Shown here: positions 17,460 through 25,410 of the stretch, piece by piece | How the letters are laid out: each line of letters begins with the position of its first letter | Numbering within the stretch: position 1 is the first letter of the stretch | Assembly: GCA_958296225.1 (NCBI GenBank) | Contig: OY282456.1 | Location: forward strand, 2,790,001 to 2,854,000 | Direction of reading: 5' to 3' | From: an uncultured Dehalococcoidia bacterium | GTDB taxonomy: Bacteria > Chloroflexota > Dehalococcoidia > Lucifugimonadales > UBA3495 | DNA: 64,000 nt | Notes under the pieces: generated by a model | The model's input: only the letters and a program-made list of their open reading frames with translations | Databases searched by the model: none | What the model was told of the DNA's origin: nothing | Program-made: the position numbers and the translations under genes

Positions 17460-17485
17460 CCGGGGCGAATAATTATTCGCCCCGG
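17460..17485. repeat. perfect 26-bp palindrome (CGGGGCGAAT hairpin family)
   Basis: A perfect palindrome with arms CCGGGGCGAATAA and TTATTCGCCCCGG lies 16 bases downstream of the tandem esterase stop, where it can act as a transcript-end hairpin. Variants with a four-base loop occur at 36281 and 41105. Confidence 0.7.
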
Positions 17486-17500
17486 CGCATCCGTCACTGG

Positions 17501-19465
17501 TCAGTTGTCCGCAGCGGCCATGGCTTCCGGCGCCCCTAGCACGGCGCCGAAAGCGTCGGCCAGCTGGGCGTTGGCGGCGTCCAGGGCCTGGCGGCCTTTG
17601 TCGATGACGTGGGGCATTCCGAAGAAGCCGTGGATTACGCCATCATAGCGTATCAGATTGGCCGCAACGCCGGCGTCCTCCAAGGCGGCGGCGTAGGCTT
17701 CGCCCTCGTCGCGCAGCGGGTCGAACTCGGCGGTGATGACCAGGGCCGGGGGCAGGTCGTCGGACAGCCGGGCCCGCAGCGGCGAGGCGAAGATGTTGTA
17801 GCCGGCCAAGTCGCCGGCCGGCAGATAGTGGTCCCAGAACCACTGCATACTGCCCGTTTCCAGGAACATTCCGCTGCCGTTGACCTGATAGGACCGGGTG
17901 GTGAAGTCGTAATCGGTTACGGGATAGACCAGCAACTGGAAGGCCAGCGGGTGGGGCATATCGTCCTGGGCCAGGGCCACGGCGGCGGCCAGGTTGCCGC
18001 CGGCGCTGTCGCCGCCCACCGCGATGGCGTCGGGGCGGCTGCCCAGGGATTGGGCGTTGGCCATGGCCCACATAGTGGCGGTCAGGCAGTCCTCAAAGGG
18101 AGTGGGGAACTTGTACTCCGGGGCCAGACGGTAATCTACGGAAACGACCACGCAGTTGCCGCCCGCGCACAGCTCGCGCGCCGTGGCGTCGGCGGTTTCC
18201 ACGTTGCCGATGACCCAGCCGCCGCCGTGGAACCACACCAGCGTACCCCAGGGGCCGGCGGTGGCCGGCGTGTAGATGCGGATGGGCACGTCGCCCGGTT
18301 CCTTGCCGTCCACGTTGCGGATGATGCGGTCGGCCACCTTGCCCACTTCGGGGCCTTCGGGACGGGGGCGGTTGTCCATCACCTGGCGGCACTCGGCCAC
18401 GCTCATCTCCTGGAAGGGCTTGATGTCCAGCGAGGCGAACAGTGCGATGACGTGGGCGGCCTGCGGGTCGAGGAGTTTGCGCATCGCCGCCGGGTCGCCC
18501 TCGTGCTGCTGGTGATACTCCGCGACCATGTCGTCCACGGCGCCGCGCAGGAAGGCGCAGGCATCGTCCATTGCCGTGCGCGCGGTGTCCATGACGCCGG
18601 CCATGCCGAAAAAGCCGTGAATCATACCGTCGTAGCGGTTGACCTCGGCCGGTACGCCCAGGGCGTTGAGCAACCGCCCGTAGGCTTCTCCCTCGTCGCG
18701 CAGCGGGTCGTATTCCGCCGTAATCACCAGCGCCTGGGCCAGGTCCGGGATGGCCTCAGAGCCGGCGGTCAGCTGCATCGGCGCGGCCAGCGGGTCGGCG
18801 GCCTGAGCGGAATCGGCGAGATACTGGTCCCAGTACCAAATCATCCCGTCCCGTTCCAGGTTGTAGCCGGAGCCGTTGTCGGTGTAGGAGCCGGTGTCAA
18901 ACTTAGCGTCGGTAACGGGATAAACCAACAGCTGGTGGCTGACGCGGAAATCGCCGGTCGCGGCGGCCTTGATGCTGACGGCGGCGGCCAGGTTGCCGCC
19001 GGCGCTGTCGCCGCCCACTGACACCACGCCGCGCACGCCACCCAGCTCCACGGCGTGGTCGCTGGCCCAGATGGTGGCATAGTAGCAGTCATCCAGCGGT
19101 TCGGGAAACTTGGCCTCGGGAGCCAGCCGGTAATCTACCGACACCACCACGTTGCGCGCGCCAACGCACAGGTGCCGCGCCGCAGCGTCGGCGGATTCCA
19201 GGTCGCCAACGACCCAGCCCCCGCCGTGATACCAAACCAATATGGGGAATGGGCCATCGCCGGCGGGCGTGTAGATGCGAACCGGAACGTCGCCGGCCGG
19301 GCCGGGCACGGCGCGATTCTCCACCCTGGCCACTTCCGGCCCGGCGCCGCGGGGGCGTTGGGCGGCGTTGGCGCGGGCTTCCGCCGGGCTGACCGTGTGA
19401 TTGGGCGGCAGGCCCAGGGCGCGGGTTGCGTCAATGACCTGTTGGGCTTGTGGGTGGAGCGGCAT
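17501..19465 (-). CDS. tandem-fused HSL-family (Abhydrolase_3) esterase
   Basis: A 654-residue protein made of two complete hormone-sensitive-lipase-type esterase domains joined head to tail. Domain 1 has HGGGW (80-84), GGDSAGG with Ser154, Asp253 in AEYDPLRDEGE and His283 in IHGFFG. Domain 2 repeats all of these, with HGGGW near 413 and Ser487. Both triads look intact. The usual length for one domain is about 310 residues. The ATG at 19465 was chosen over an upstream GTG because GGAGG lies six bases before it. No signal peptide, so it is likely cytoplasmic; the ester substrate is unknown. Confidence 0.85.
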   Translation of the reverse strand: MPLHPQAQQVIDATRALGLPPNHTVSPAEARANAAQRPRGAGPEVARVENRAVPGPAGDVPVRIYTPAGDGPFPILVWYHGGGWVVGDLESADAAARHLCVGARNVVVSVDYRLAPEAKFPEPLDDCYYATIWASDHAVELGGVRGVVSVGGDSAGGNLAAAVSIKAAATGDFRVSHQLLVYPVTDAKFDTGSYTDNGSGYNLERDGMIWYWDQYLADSAQAADPLAAPMQLTAGSEAIPDLAQALVITAEYDPLRDEGEAYGRLLNALGVPAEVNRYDGMIHGFFGMAGVMDTARTAMDDACAFLRGAVDDMVAEYHQQHEGDPAAMRKLLDPQAAHVIALFASLDIKPFQEMSVAECRQVMDNRPRPEGPEVGKVADRIIRNVDGKEPGDVPIRIYTPATAGPWGTLVWFHGGGWVIGNVETADATARELCAGGNCVVVSVDYRLAPEYKFPTPFEDCLTATMWAMANAQSLGSRPDAIAVGGDSAGGNLAAAVALAQDDMPHPLAFQLLVYPVTDYDFTTRSYQVNGSGMFLETGSMQWFWDHYLPAGDLAGYNIFASPLRARLSDDLPPALVITAEFDPLRDEGEAYAAALEDAGVAANLIRYDGVIHGFFGMPHVIDKGRQALDAANAQLADAFGAVLGAPEAMAAADN

Positions 19466-19531
19466 GGCGGGCCTCCGTTTGTGCCTCACGGCAGGGTTGG
19501 GCTGTAGGAGAGTATCGGGGGCTGCAAGTCA

Positions 19532-19933
19532 TTAGATTATTTCCACTGTCCCGGTATGAGAGCGTATCTCGCGGTCGGACGTGACCAGCGGGCATTTGTG
19601 GATAATGGCAGTGGCGGCGATAATCTGGTCGGAAGGGTCTTGCGGAAAGTCTCGGGGCAGCCGGGTTGATTCAATTGCAATCTCAGGAGTCAAACCGAGG
19701 ATACTCACTCGTGGGTACGCAAGCGCGTTTTCGAACCAATCGGCCAAATCAATGTCCATCCGCAACCGTCGGCGTGCCACAAGCATAGCTACTTCCCACA
19801 GGGAAGTGGCGCTAATTCCGATTACGCCATCATCGTCGCTTTCCTGCTCCGTAATTGCGGCCCTTTGCGCTTCACTCAATCGTTCGGGTTCTTCCACCCA
19901 CCATATCCAGGTGTGTGTATCCAGAGCAATCAT
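19532..19933 (-). CDS. PIN-domain toxin, VapC family
   Basis: A 133-residue PIN-domain RNase with the conserved acidic residues in ALDTHTWIWW near the N-terminus, SATSLWEVAML in the middle, and DPSDQIIAATA and VTSDREI in the C-terminal half. VapC toxins cleave tRNA or rRNA. The gene follows a 130-residue partner by 11 nt, but that partner does not look like a normal VapB antitoxin. Confidence 0.85.
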   Translation of the reverse strand: MIALDTHTWIWWVEEPERLSEAQRAAITEQESDDDGVIGISATSLWEVAMLVARRRLRMDIDLADWFENALAYPRVSILGLTPEIAIESTRLPRDFPQDPSDQIIAATAIIHKCPLVTSDREIRSHTGTVEII

Positions 19934-19944
19934 TGCAACACTGC

Positions 19945-20337
19945 TTAATCGTCAAAGGCAACCGGGTCAAAGGGACGGTCATATTTAAGTGGCAGCCCTC
20001 GCAGAGGATAGGGGTCGCCGGCGGCGATAGCCTTTGCCAGGTACGTATAGGCCGCAGCCCGCCGGTGTTCCGCATCCTGAGCCGACGCGTCGTCTGCGGG
20101 GTCAATGATTAGCCTGAATTCGCCCCGACCAACACGCCAGGCTTTCGGCTGGCGACCCCGTTTGATGTAATCGCCAACCTGCTTGCCATCCCGCGACATA
20201 CTGGCATTGGATGGCACCGTTGTTATCGTGTCGCGCTTATATTGTCCCTGCAAGTGAGGGCGCAGGTGAGCGCGCGTCCACACCCGCGGAATCAATCCCT
20301 GTGCCCGCAGTTTATAGACCTCATCCCAGAAACTCAT
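19945..20337 (-). CDS. hypothetical protein upstream of VapC, possible DUF7669-like domain
   Basis: A 130-residue basic protein beginning MSFWDEVYKLRAQGLIPRVWT, followed by PHLQGQYKRDTITTVPSNASMS and a GDYIKRGRQPKAWRVG segment. The pattern suggests a small winged-helix-type domain of the DUF7669 kind found near restriction and defence genes, but this is from memory. The ATG at 20337 was preferred to an in-frame upstream start whose sequence is arginine-rich and unlike protein. Position immediately before vapC makes it a candidate antitoxin or regulator. Confidence 0.55.
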   Translation of the reverse strand: MSFWDEVYKLRAQGLIPRVWTRAHLRPHLQGQYKRDTITTVPSNASMSRDGKQVGDYIKRGRQPKAWRVGRGEFRLIIDPADDASAQDAEHRRAAAYTYLAKAIAAGDPYPLRGLPLKYDRPFDPVAFDD

Positions 20338-20421
20338 CAGCGCACCTCGACCGCTGGCGCTCCCGGCGGGCCGCCGGCGCAGCGGCACGCCGGCGGCCCA
20401 TCATATCGTCAGACACTCCGG

Positions 20422-21594
20422 CTAACTGTTGCGCGCCACGTAGTCCTCGCGCGCCCGGTCCAGGGCGCGGGTGCGGCCGGCCTGGAGCGATTCGTGGCGT
20501 TCGTAGGCCCACTGGTTGGACGCGATGGCGGCGTCGGCGGAACCCTGGAAGTGGGGCATTACGTGGCGGGCGATGAGTTCGTAGCTGTGGAGCATATGCT
20601 CGCGGGCGGCCCAGTCCACCGTTTGCACCATAAAGGCGCCGAACCCGCCGCTGCGCTCTTCGAGGCGCTTGATGCCCTCGATGCAGTCGTCGGGGGTGCC
20701 GATAATCCAGGCGCCGCGCTCGGCCAGCACGTCGATGATTTTTTCCGGCGGGCCGTCTACCACCTGGGGGCGGCCCATGGTGTGCTCGAAGTACTCGCGC
20801 TGGTAGCGGCCGGCGCCGATGCGGGCCTGCTCGAAGGCTTCCTTGCGGGTGTCGGCCAGGTGAACGGGCAGCACCAGCCGCCACTCGAAGCGGTCAACCA
20901 CCTGGTTATGCTCGGCCGCCGATTCCTCGCAGATGTCCCACAGCTCATTGAGGTCGGCGCCCTGGGGCACTTTGGGGTCGCGGGGCGTGGTGATGGTCAG
21001 CACCGATGCGCCGTGCTTGCCGGCCAGAGCCACGCCGGAGGGGGTTTGCACCGAGGCTACCGAGATGGGCATATGGGGCGTCTGGTAAGGGCGCAGCTGG
21101 AGCATGGCTTCCTGCAACTCGAACCAGTCGCTGCGGTGCGTGATGGGTTCCTTTTCGGTGAACAGGCGCATAATGACGCCCAGGGACTCGTCCATGCGGA
21201 GGCGCTGCCTGGTGGGGTCAATGCCCATCATATAGGCGTCGCCGGGCAGGGCGCCGGGGCCGACGCCGAGCATAACGCGGCCACGGGTCATGTGGTCCAG
21301 CTGGGTCATCCAGTTGGCGACCATGAAGGGATGGTGGTAGGGCAGGCTGACCACGCCGGTGCCGAGTTTGATGTGCTTGGTGCGGTCGGCGGCGACGCCG
21401 ATAAAGATTTCCGGCGAGGAGATGATTTCCCAGCCGGCACTGTGATGCTCGCCAATCCAGGCTTCGTCGAAGCCCAGGTAATCGAGCCACTGCACCAGCT
21501 CCAGGTCGCGCTCCAACGCGAGGGTGGGGTTCTCGCCGGCCCGGTGGAACGGGCCCATAAAGATGCCGAATTTCATACGGTCGGGTAACGCCAT
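20422..21594 (-). CDS. LLM-class flavin-dependent oxidoreductase
   Basis: A 390-residue bacterial-luciferase-like monooxygenase using FMNH2 or F420. Typical features are MKFGIFMGPFH at the N-terminus, EAWIGEHHSAGWE, LGTGVVSLPYHHPFMVANWM, the RVMLGVGPGALPGD loop and WIIGTPDDCIEGIKRL. The ATG at 21594 has GGAGGAGGA seven bases upstream; the longer open frame has no support. Its substrate is unknown; a suitable reductase is not adjacent. Confidence 0.88.
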   Translation of the reverse strand: MALPDRMKFGIFMGPFHRAGENPTLALERDLELVQWLDYLGFDEAWIGEHHSAGWEIISSPEIFIGVAADRTKHIKLGTGVVSLPYHHPFMVANWMTQLDHMTRGRVMLGVGPGALPGDAYMMGIDPTRQRLRMDESLGVIMRLFTEKEPITHRSDWFELQEAMLQLRPYQTPHMPISVASVQTPSGVALAGKHGASVLTITTPRDPKVPQGADLNELWDICEESAAEHNQVVDRFEWRLVLPVHLADTRKEAFEQARIGAGRYQREYFEHTMGRPQVVDGPPEKIIDVLAERGAWIIGTPDDCIEGIKRLEERSGGFGAFMVQTVDWAAREHMLHSYELIARHVMPHFQGSADAAIASNQWAYERHESLQAGRTRALDRAREDYVARNS

Positions 21595-21670
21595 TGGGAA
21601 TCCTCCTCCGTGCAAAGCAAACGCTGAGGCGACGCCGGTAGCGCAGCGCAGCCGGCGGATGAGTGAACGA

Positions 21671-21710
21671 TTTAGCCGCATTATATGGGCGATACACTGC
21701 GGCGGCAAGC
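21671..21710 (+). repeat. 40-bp direct repeat, copy 1 (left of ATPase cassette)
   Basis: The sequence around GCATTATATGGGCGATAC matches the copy at 23490-23529 at about 36 of 40 positions and a weaker copy at 25314-25353. Copies 1 and 2 are in the same orientation and bracket the DUF4276/AAA gene pair. Confidence 0.65.
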
Positions 21711-21717
21711 AGGGGCG

Positions 21718-22317
21718 CTAGAGCCTGGCGTCAAGTATCGAGCAAGCCCGCTGAAAGCTGGGGAGATGCTGCCGGAGCGTATCCGGGTTCAGCTTGCCCA
21801 ACACCTCAAACGACTTTGGGCCTTTGGCGTAAGGCTGGGAGCAGTTGCGTGTGGCTTGTTTCAACCCATCCTCTACATCGTGTCGGTCCCGGTTTTCCAG
21901 ATTGACTACCGGCGGCAAGGCGGAGGTTTGCAAATGCTGGCCGTAGTACGCCGACAGCGTAGCCCGGTCGGCAGCAATCCAGGTTTCCATGCAGGTAGTC
22001 ATCAGCAGCACTTGTTCGTCATCCGCGCCCGGCGGCTTTTGCCAGCCATCCCGCCGTTGCAAGTGCTGCCAAGTTGCGTTGATGTCCGCAACCGGGGCCT
22101 CGCTGTCAACCAGCAGCGCGACGTAGCCTGCCGACGAGCCTCTTTCGTTATCAGCCCTGAAATCGTCGTATGCCGATGTCCTGCTGCCACAAGCCATTAG
22201 CTTGGGCATCCGTCCCTTGTAGCCGCAACTTTCTAGCAGCCGACGAAAGCCTTCGCGGCAGCTCCTCTGGGCCCTTCTGGTGTCGCCGCCGCCTTCCAGG
22301 TATATGCGCGCGCTCAC
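21718..22317 (-). CDS. DUF4276-family TOPRIM-like protein
   Basis: A 199-residue protein resembling DUF4276, a TOPRIM-like family usually encoded next to SMC-like AAA ATPases. Possible acidic motif residues are the glutamate in IYLEGGGD near the N-terminus and ALLVDSEAP around residue 70, followed by the CMETWIAADR segment typical of the family. The GTG at 22317 overlaps the ATPase stop (GTGA) and has GGGGGAG upstream, so translation is coupled. Partner ATPase plus TOPRIM effector is the layout of OLD/PARIS-type defence pairs. Confidence 0.75.
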   Translation of the reverse strand: MSARIYLEGGGDTRRAQRSCREGFRRLLESCGYKGRMPKLMACGSRTSAYDDFRADNERGSSAGYVALLVDSEAPVADINATWQHLQRRDGWQKPPGADDEQVLLMTTCMETWIAADRATLSAYYGQHLQTSALPPVVNLENRDRHDVEDGLKQATRNCSQPYAKGPKSFEVLGKLNPDTLRQHLPSFQRACSILDARL

Positions 22318-23489
22318 CACCGGACTCCCCCTAGATGACCACGCGTCCACAAATCGCCCAAATCCTGGTATTTTTCCAACCAGCGCGCCAGCTCGGAACG
22401 GTCAGGCCGTTCCAGCGTAGTCTGTCCGTCGTTCTTTTCGCAGATGACAACGGACTCCGGGCGTTCCGACAGCGCGTCCACCAGGATGTCGGAATGGGTA
22501 GTCACCACCAGTTGGCACCGGGTGGACGCATCTACCAGCAAGTCGGCCAGGCCGGGTATCAAGTCGGGGTGCATTCCCAGCTCCGGCTCCTCGATGCCCA
22601 CCAGGGCGGGCGGTTCCGGGTCGAGCAGAATCGCCAGCAGGCAGAGGTAGCGCAGGCTGCCGTCGGACAGGCGGTTGGCCGGTATCGCGAACTTGCCTTC
22701 CGTGAAAAAGACCTGGACGGTGCCGCCCTCAAAGTTCAGCTCAAAATCGGTGACGCCTTCATAAATGTCGCCGAGTTTTTCAAATATACTCGACTTGGTT
22801 ACGGGATATTGCCGCAGTCTGTTGAGGAACATTCCCAGGTTGGAAAAGTCCTCCATTAGGGGATTGGCGCGAACGTCGCTGCGCTGCGGCTGGCGAACCG
22901 CTGCCTTGCGCCCGAACTCCCACTCGCGATAAAGGCGGATGCGCTCGTAAAACCGGCCCAGGTAGCTCAGCTCCGGGAACCGGTCGGGGTCTTTCCGCTG
23001 GGAAAGTATCGACTCGTCGGGGGCCAGGTCATCCCGTTGCAACTGTCGCTGGCCGGTTTCCCCGCGTATGTTGAGCGCCGGGCGGCCCTTCCGGAATCGG
23101 TAGAAAAAATATACGTCATCCTCGCCGGCCGGCGGCGACTTGTTTTCTACCCGCTCGTCCACCAGATGGAACGACTGATTGGCCTCGGTGAACTCTATCG
23201 TATGACGGAGCGGCTGGTTTCCGTCCGGGTTGGCGACGACGGCCTCGACCGTTGCCGTTGCGCCGGGCTGCCCTTTCCAAATCCAGTTGCGGATGCCGCC
23301 GCCTTCCCGAACCGGCGTGGCCAACTCGTGCGGCGCGGCCTGCAAAAGCCCGATGGCCTCAAACAGGTTTGACTTGCCGCTGCCATTCGGGCCAATCAGC
23401 ACGTTAAGCGGCAGCAAGTCAAGGGAGACGCCATCCGGCCCGAACGACAACAGGTTCTTTGCCGTAATCCTGCGCAGCATCTTTTCCAT
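22314..23489 (-). CDS. AAA (SMC/OLD-like) ATPase
   Basis: A 391-residue ABC/AAA_21-type ATPase with Walker A GPNGSGKS (33-40), ABC signature LSDGSLR (274-280), Walker B LVGIEEPELGMHP (from 296) and an H-loop in TTHSDI (330-335). The region between them (about 100-250) is variable and may form the arm that senses the trigger or binds DNA. It is co-translated with a DUF4276 protein, a combination typical of anti-phage ATPase-nuclease pairs. It starts next to a direct-repeat copy that also flanks the far end of the pair. Confidence 0.85.
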   Translation of the reverse strand: MEKMLRRITAKNLLSFGPDGVSLDLLPLNVLIGPNGSGKSNLFEAIGLLQAAPHELATPVREGGGIRNWIWKGQPGATATVEAVVANPDGNQPLRHTIEFTEANQSFHLVDERVENKSPPAGEDDVYFFYRFRKGRPALNIRGETGQRQLQRDDLAPDESILSQRKDPDRFPELSYLGRFYERIRLYREWEFGRKAAVRQPQRSDVRANPLMEDFSNLGMFLNRLRQYPVTKSSIFEKLGDIYEGVTDFELNFEGGTVQVFFTEGKFAIPANRLSDGSLRYLCLLAILLDPEPPALVGIEEPELGMHPDLIPGLADLLVDASTRCQLVVTTHSDILVDALSERPESVVICEKNDGQTTLERPDRSELARWLEKYQDLGDLWTRGHLGGVRW

Positions 23490-23529
23490 ATTAGCTGCAT
23501 TATATGGGCGATACCCGGCGGCGGCAAGC
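23490..23529 (+). repeat. 40-bp direct repeat, copy 2 (right of ATPase cassette)
   Basis: Same element as 21671-21710, with about four differences. It begins directly after the ATPase start codon and sits upstream of the first propeller lipoprotein gene. Confidence 0.65.
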
Positions 23530-23540
23530 GGACGGCGTGC

Positions 23541-23546
23541 TATAAT
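23541..23546 (+). promoter_or_regulatory. TATAAT -10 box, lipoprotein gene 1
   Basis: A perfect -10 hexamer in GTGCTATAATCCTGCC, 40 bases upstream of the ATG. The same context is repeated at 25365-25370 before the duplicate gene. No good -35 is visible. Confidence 0.5.
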
Positions 23547-23586
23547 CCTGCCCGCCTTGATTACCGTTCTCTGCCGGAAACGCCCG

Positions 23587-25248
23587 ATGTCGTCTCTAAA
23601 ATTGCCGCTGCTGATGGCGATGGTTGTCGCTGTCTTTGTTGCCTGGTTTGCGGTGGGGTGCGCTGGCGGTTCGTCGGGGCCGGGGGATTTTGTCCGGCTT
23701 ACCGCCCCGGCGCCGGCTACTGCTGTTCCGGCGTCGGCTGTTGCTGATTCAGCCTCTCCTCCGGGCGTAAGCTCTGCTTTTGCCGTGCCGGATGCGGTTT
23801 CCGGGGTTTGCCCGGAGCATGGTTATTGCGCGCTGCTGGAGCCGGGCGGGCGGCTTACGGCGGCGGCCTGGCTGGATGAGGACCGGATGTATCTGGCCGA
23901 CTTTGAGGGGCGTATCCGGCTGCTGGATGTTAAGACCGGCGTCGTTACGATGGCGCTGGACGGGTTGAGCATACCCCGGGGGTTGACGGTGTTGGACGGG
24001 CGGCTTTACGTTAGTGAGATGGGGAATGTCTGCCGGTTGATACGGCAGGTGCGAGGGCCGGACATCGGGTGCCGGTACGAATCCGGCGCTACAGACTTGG
24101 AGTTCTTAAGCCGCACCAGCGCACAAGTTCTTTCATATCAGATAGATGATTCCGGTGGATTAAGCGACCGGCAAGTAGTAGTGGATAGGATTATGGCCTG
24201 GGATAGAGACCATGCTCCAAATGGACTGGCCAATGACGGCGAGTACGTGTACGTCAGTGTTGGCCATCCGCAGCACCGGATAAACCCTGGGCATATTCTT
24301 ATGACCCACGCTGACGAGCTTAAGTCGCATAACCGCCGGACGGATCTGATGGGAGTAGTGGCCCGCCTTCGTCCGCCGGATAATGAAGTTGAGGTTTATG
24401 CGACCGGGCTGCGCAACACTTACGGAATCTCCATAGCGCCGGACGGCACGATTTACGGGGCGGACAATGACGATCATGGTGGGCTGGCCGACTGCTGCCA
24501 ACGGGAGGAATTGAACGCTATTGTGGCCGGCGGGTTCTATGGGTTCCCCAGCTACGGCACTTACGAGGCCCCTCCGGAGGCGAAGGTTATCGAACCCGTA
24601 GCGGTGCTGGAAGGTACCGCCAGCACCTTTGCCCATGCCAATCAGGACGGCATCTACGTGGCCTACCTTGCCCTGGACGGCAGCGGCGACGGGTTTGTGG
24701 TTGACCGATTTGACTACGCTGGCGGGACGCCGGAGCGGATTGTTAGCGCCAAGGGGCATACCACGGCCATACTGGAGCGGAACGGGCTGCTGTACCTGGC
24801 GTCATTTGACGGCAGTGTCCACGTCATCAATCCGCACGCCGCCGCCGCCGCTCCGCTGAATCTCAGTTGGTACTATGACGATTACGTGGATGAAGTCATT
24901 GCCGACGGCGGCCGGCCCATCATTTCATCGGACTATGACGTGTACCTTGGCGAGGGCGTGCTGATTTACGACAAACACCCCTGCACGCCGGCGGATACAG
25001 AGGACGGGTTCTTTTTGCACGTTGTTCCGGTGAACCTTGATTTCTTGCCGGAAAAGCGCCGGCAGTACAATTTTGACAACTGGGATTTCAACTTTGCGGC
25101 CTACGGCTGGCGGAACGGCGACCGTTGCCGGGCGGTGCGCCGGCTGCCGGAGTACGACATAAGCACAATCAGGACGGGCCAGTGGGTGCGTGAAGAAAAC
25201 GGCCATTACCGGCACACTTGGGAAGCCGAGTACCATTTTGAGCGCTAG
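23587..25248 (+). CDS. beta-propeller lipoprotein (glucose/sorbosone dehydrogenase-like), copy 1
   Basis: A 553-residue secreted lipoprotein: hydrophobic signal followed by the lipobox WFAVGC, then a Pro/Ala-rich linker. The body is a six-bladed propeller of the GSDH/sorbosone type, with repeated strand motifs such as DRMYLADFEGRIRLLDV, SIPRGLTVLDGRLYVSEMGN and GLRNTYGISIAPDGTIYGADND. Family members are PQQ-linked sugar dehydrogenases, but PQQ ligands cannot be assigned with confidence. The ATG at 23587 was chosen because the signal peptide starts there. An almost identical gene follows. Confidence 0.75.
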   Translation: MSSLKLPLLMAMVVAVFVAWFAVGCAGGSSGPGDFVRLTAPAPATAVPASAVADSASPPGVSSAFAVPDAVSGVCPEHGYCALLEPGGRLTAAAWLDEDRMYLADFEGRIRLLDVKTGVVTMALDGLSIPRGLTVLDGRLYVSEMGNVCRLIRQVRGPDIGCRYESGATDLEFLSRTSAQVLSYQIDDSGGLSDRQVVVDRIMAWDRDHAPNGLANDGEYVYVSVGHPQHRINPGHILMTHADELKSHNRRTDLMGVVARLRPPDNEVEVYATGLRNTYGISIAPDGTIYGADNDDHGGLADCCQREELNAIVAGGFYGFPSYGTYEAPPEAKVIEPVAVLEGTASTFAHANQDGIYVAYLALDGSGDGFVVDRFDYAGGTPERIVSAKGHTTAILERNGLLYLASFDGSVHVINPHAAAAAPLNLSWYYDDYVDEVIADGGRPIISSDYDVYLGEGVLIYDKHPCTPADTEDGFFLHVVPVNLDFLPEKRRQYNFDNWDFNFAAYGWRNGDRCRAVRRLPEYDISTIRTGQWVREENGHYRHTWEAEYHFER

Positions 25249-25313
25249 GCCGGGTTGGCATTCTCTCTCATTTCCCCGCCAACTCCACTGCCGGGAGCGG
25301 GTGGGCCAACGAC

Positions 25314-25353
25314 GTTAGCCGCCGTATATGGGCGTTGCCGTGCGGCGGCAATC
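25314..25353 (+). repeat. 40-bp direct repeat, copy 3 (diverged)
   Basis: A diverged copy (about 31 of 40 bases) of the element at 21671 and 23490, upstream of the duplicated lipoprotein gene, probably carried along with the duplication. Confidence 0.5.
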
Positions 25354-25364
25354 CGGGGGCGTGC

Positions 25365-25370
25365 TATAAT
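25365..25370 (+). promoter_or_regulatory. TATAAT -10 box, lipoprotein gene 2
   Basis: The same GTGCTATAATCCTGCC context as upstream of copy 1, 41 bases before the ATG of copy 2. Confidence 0.5.
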
Positions 25371-25410
25371 CCTGCCCGCCTTGATTACCGTTCTCTGCCG
25401 GAAACGCTTG

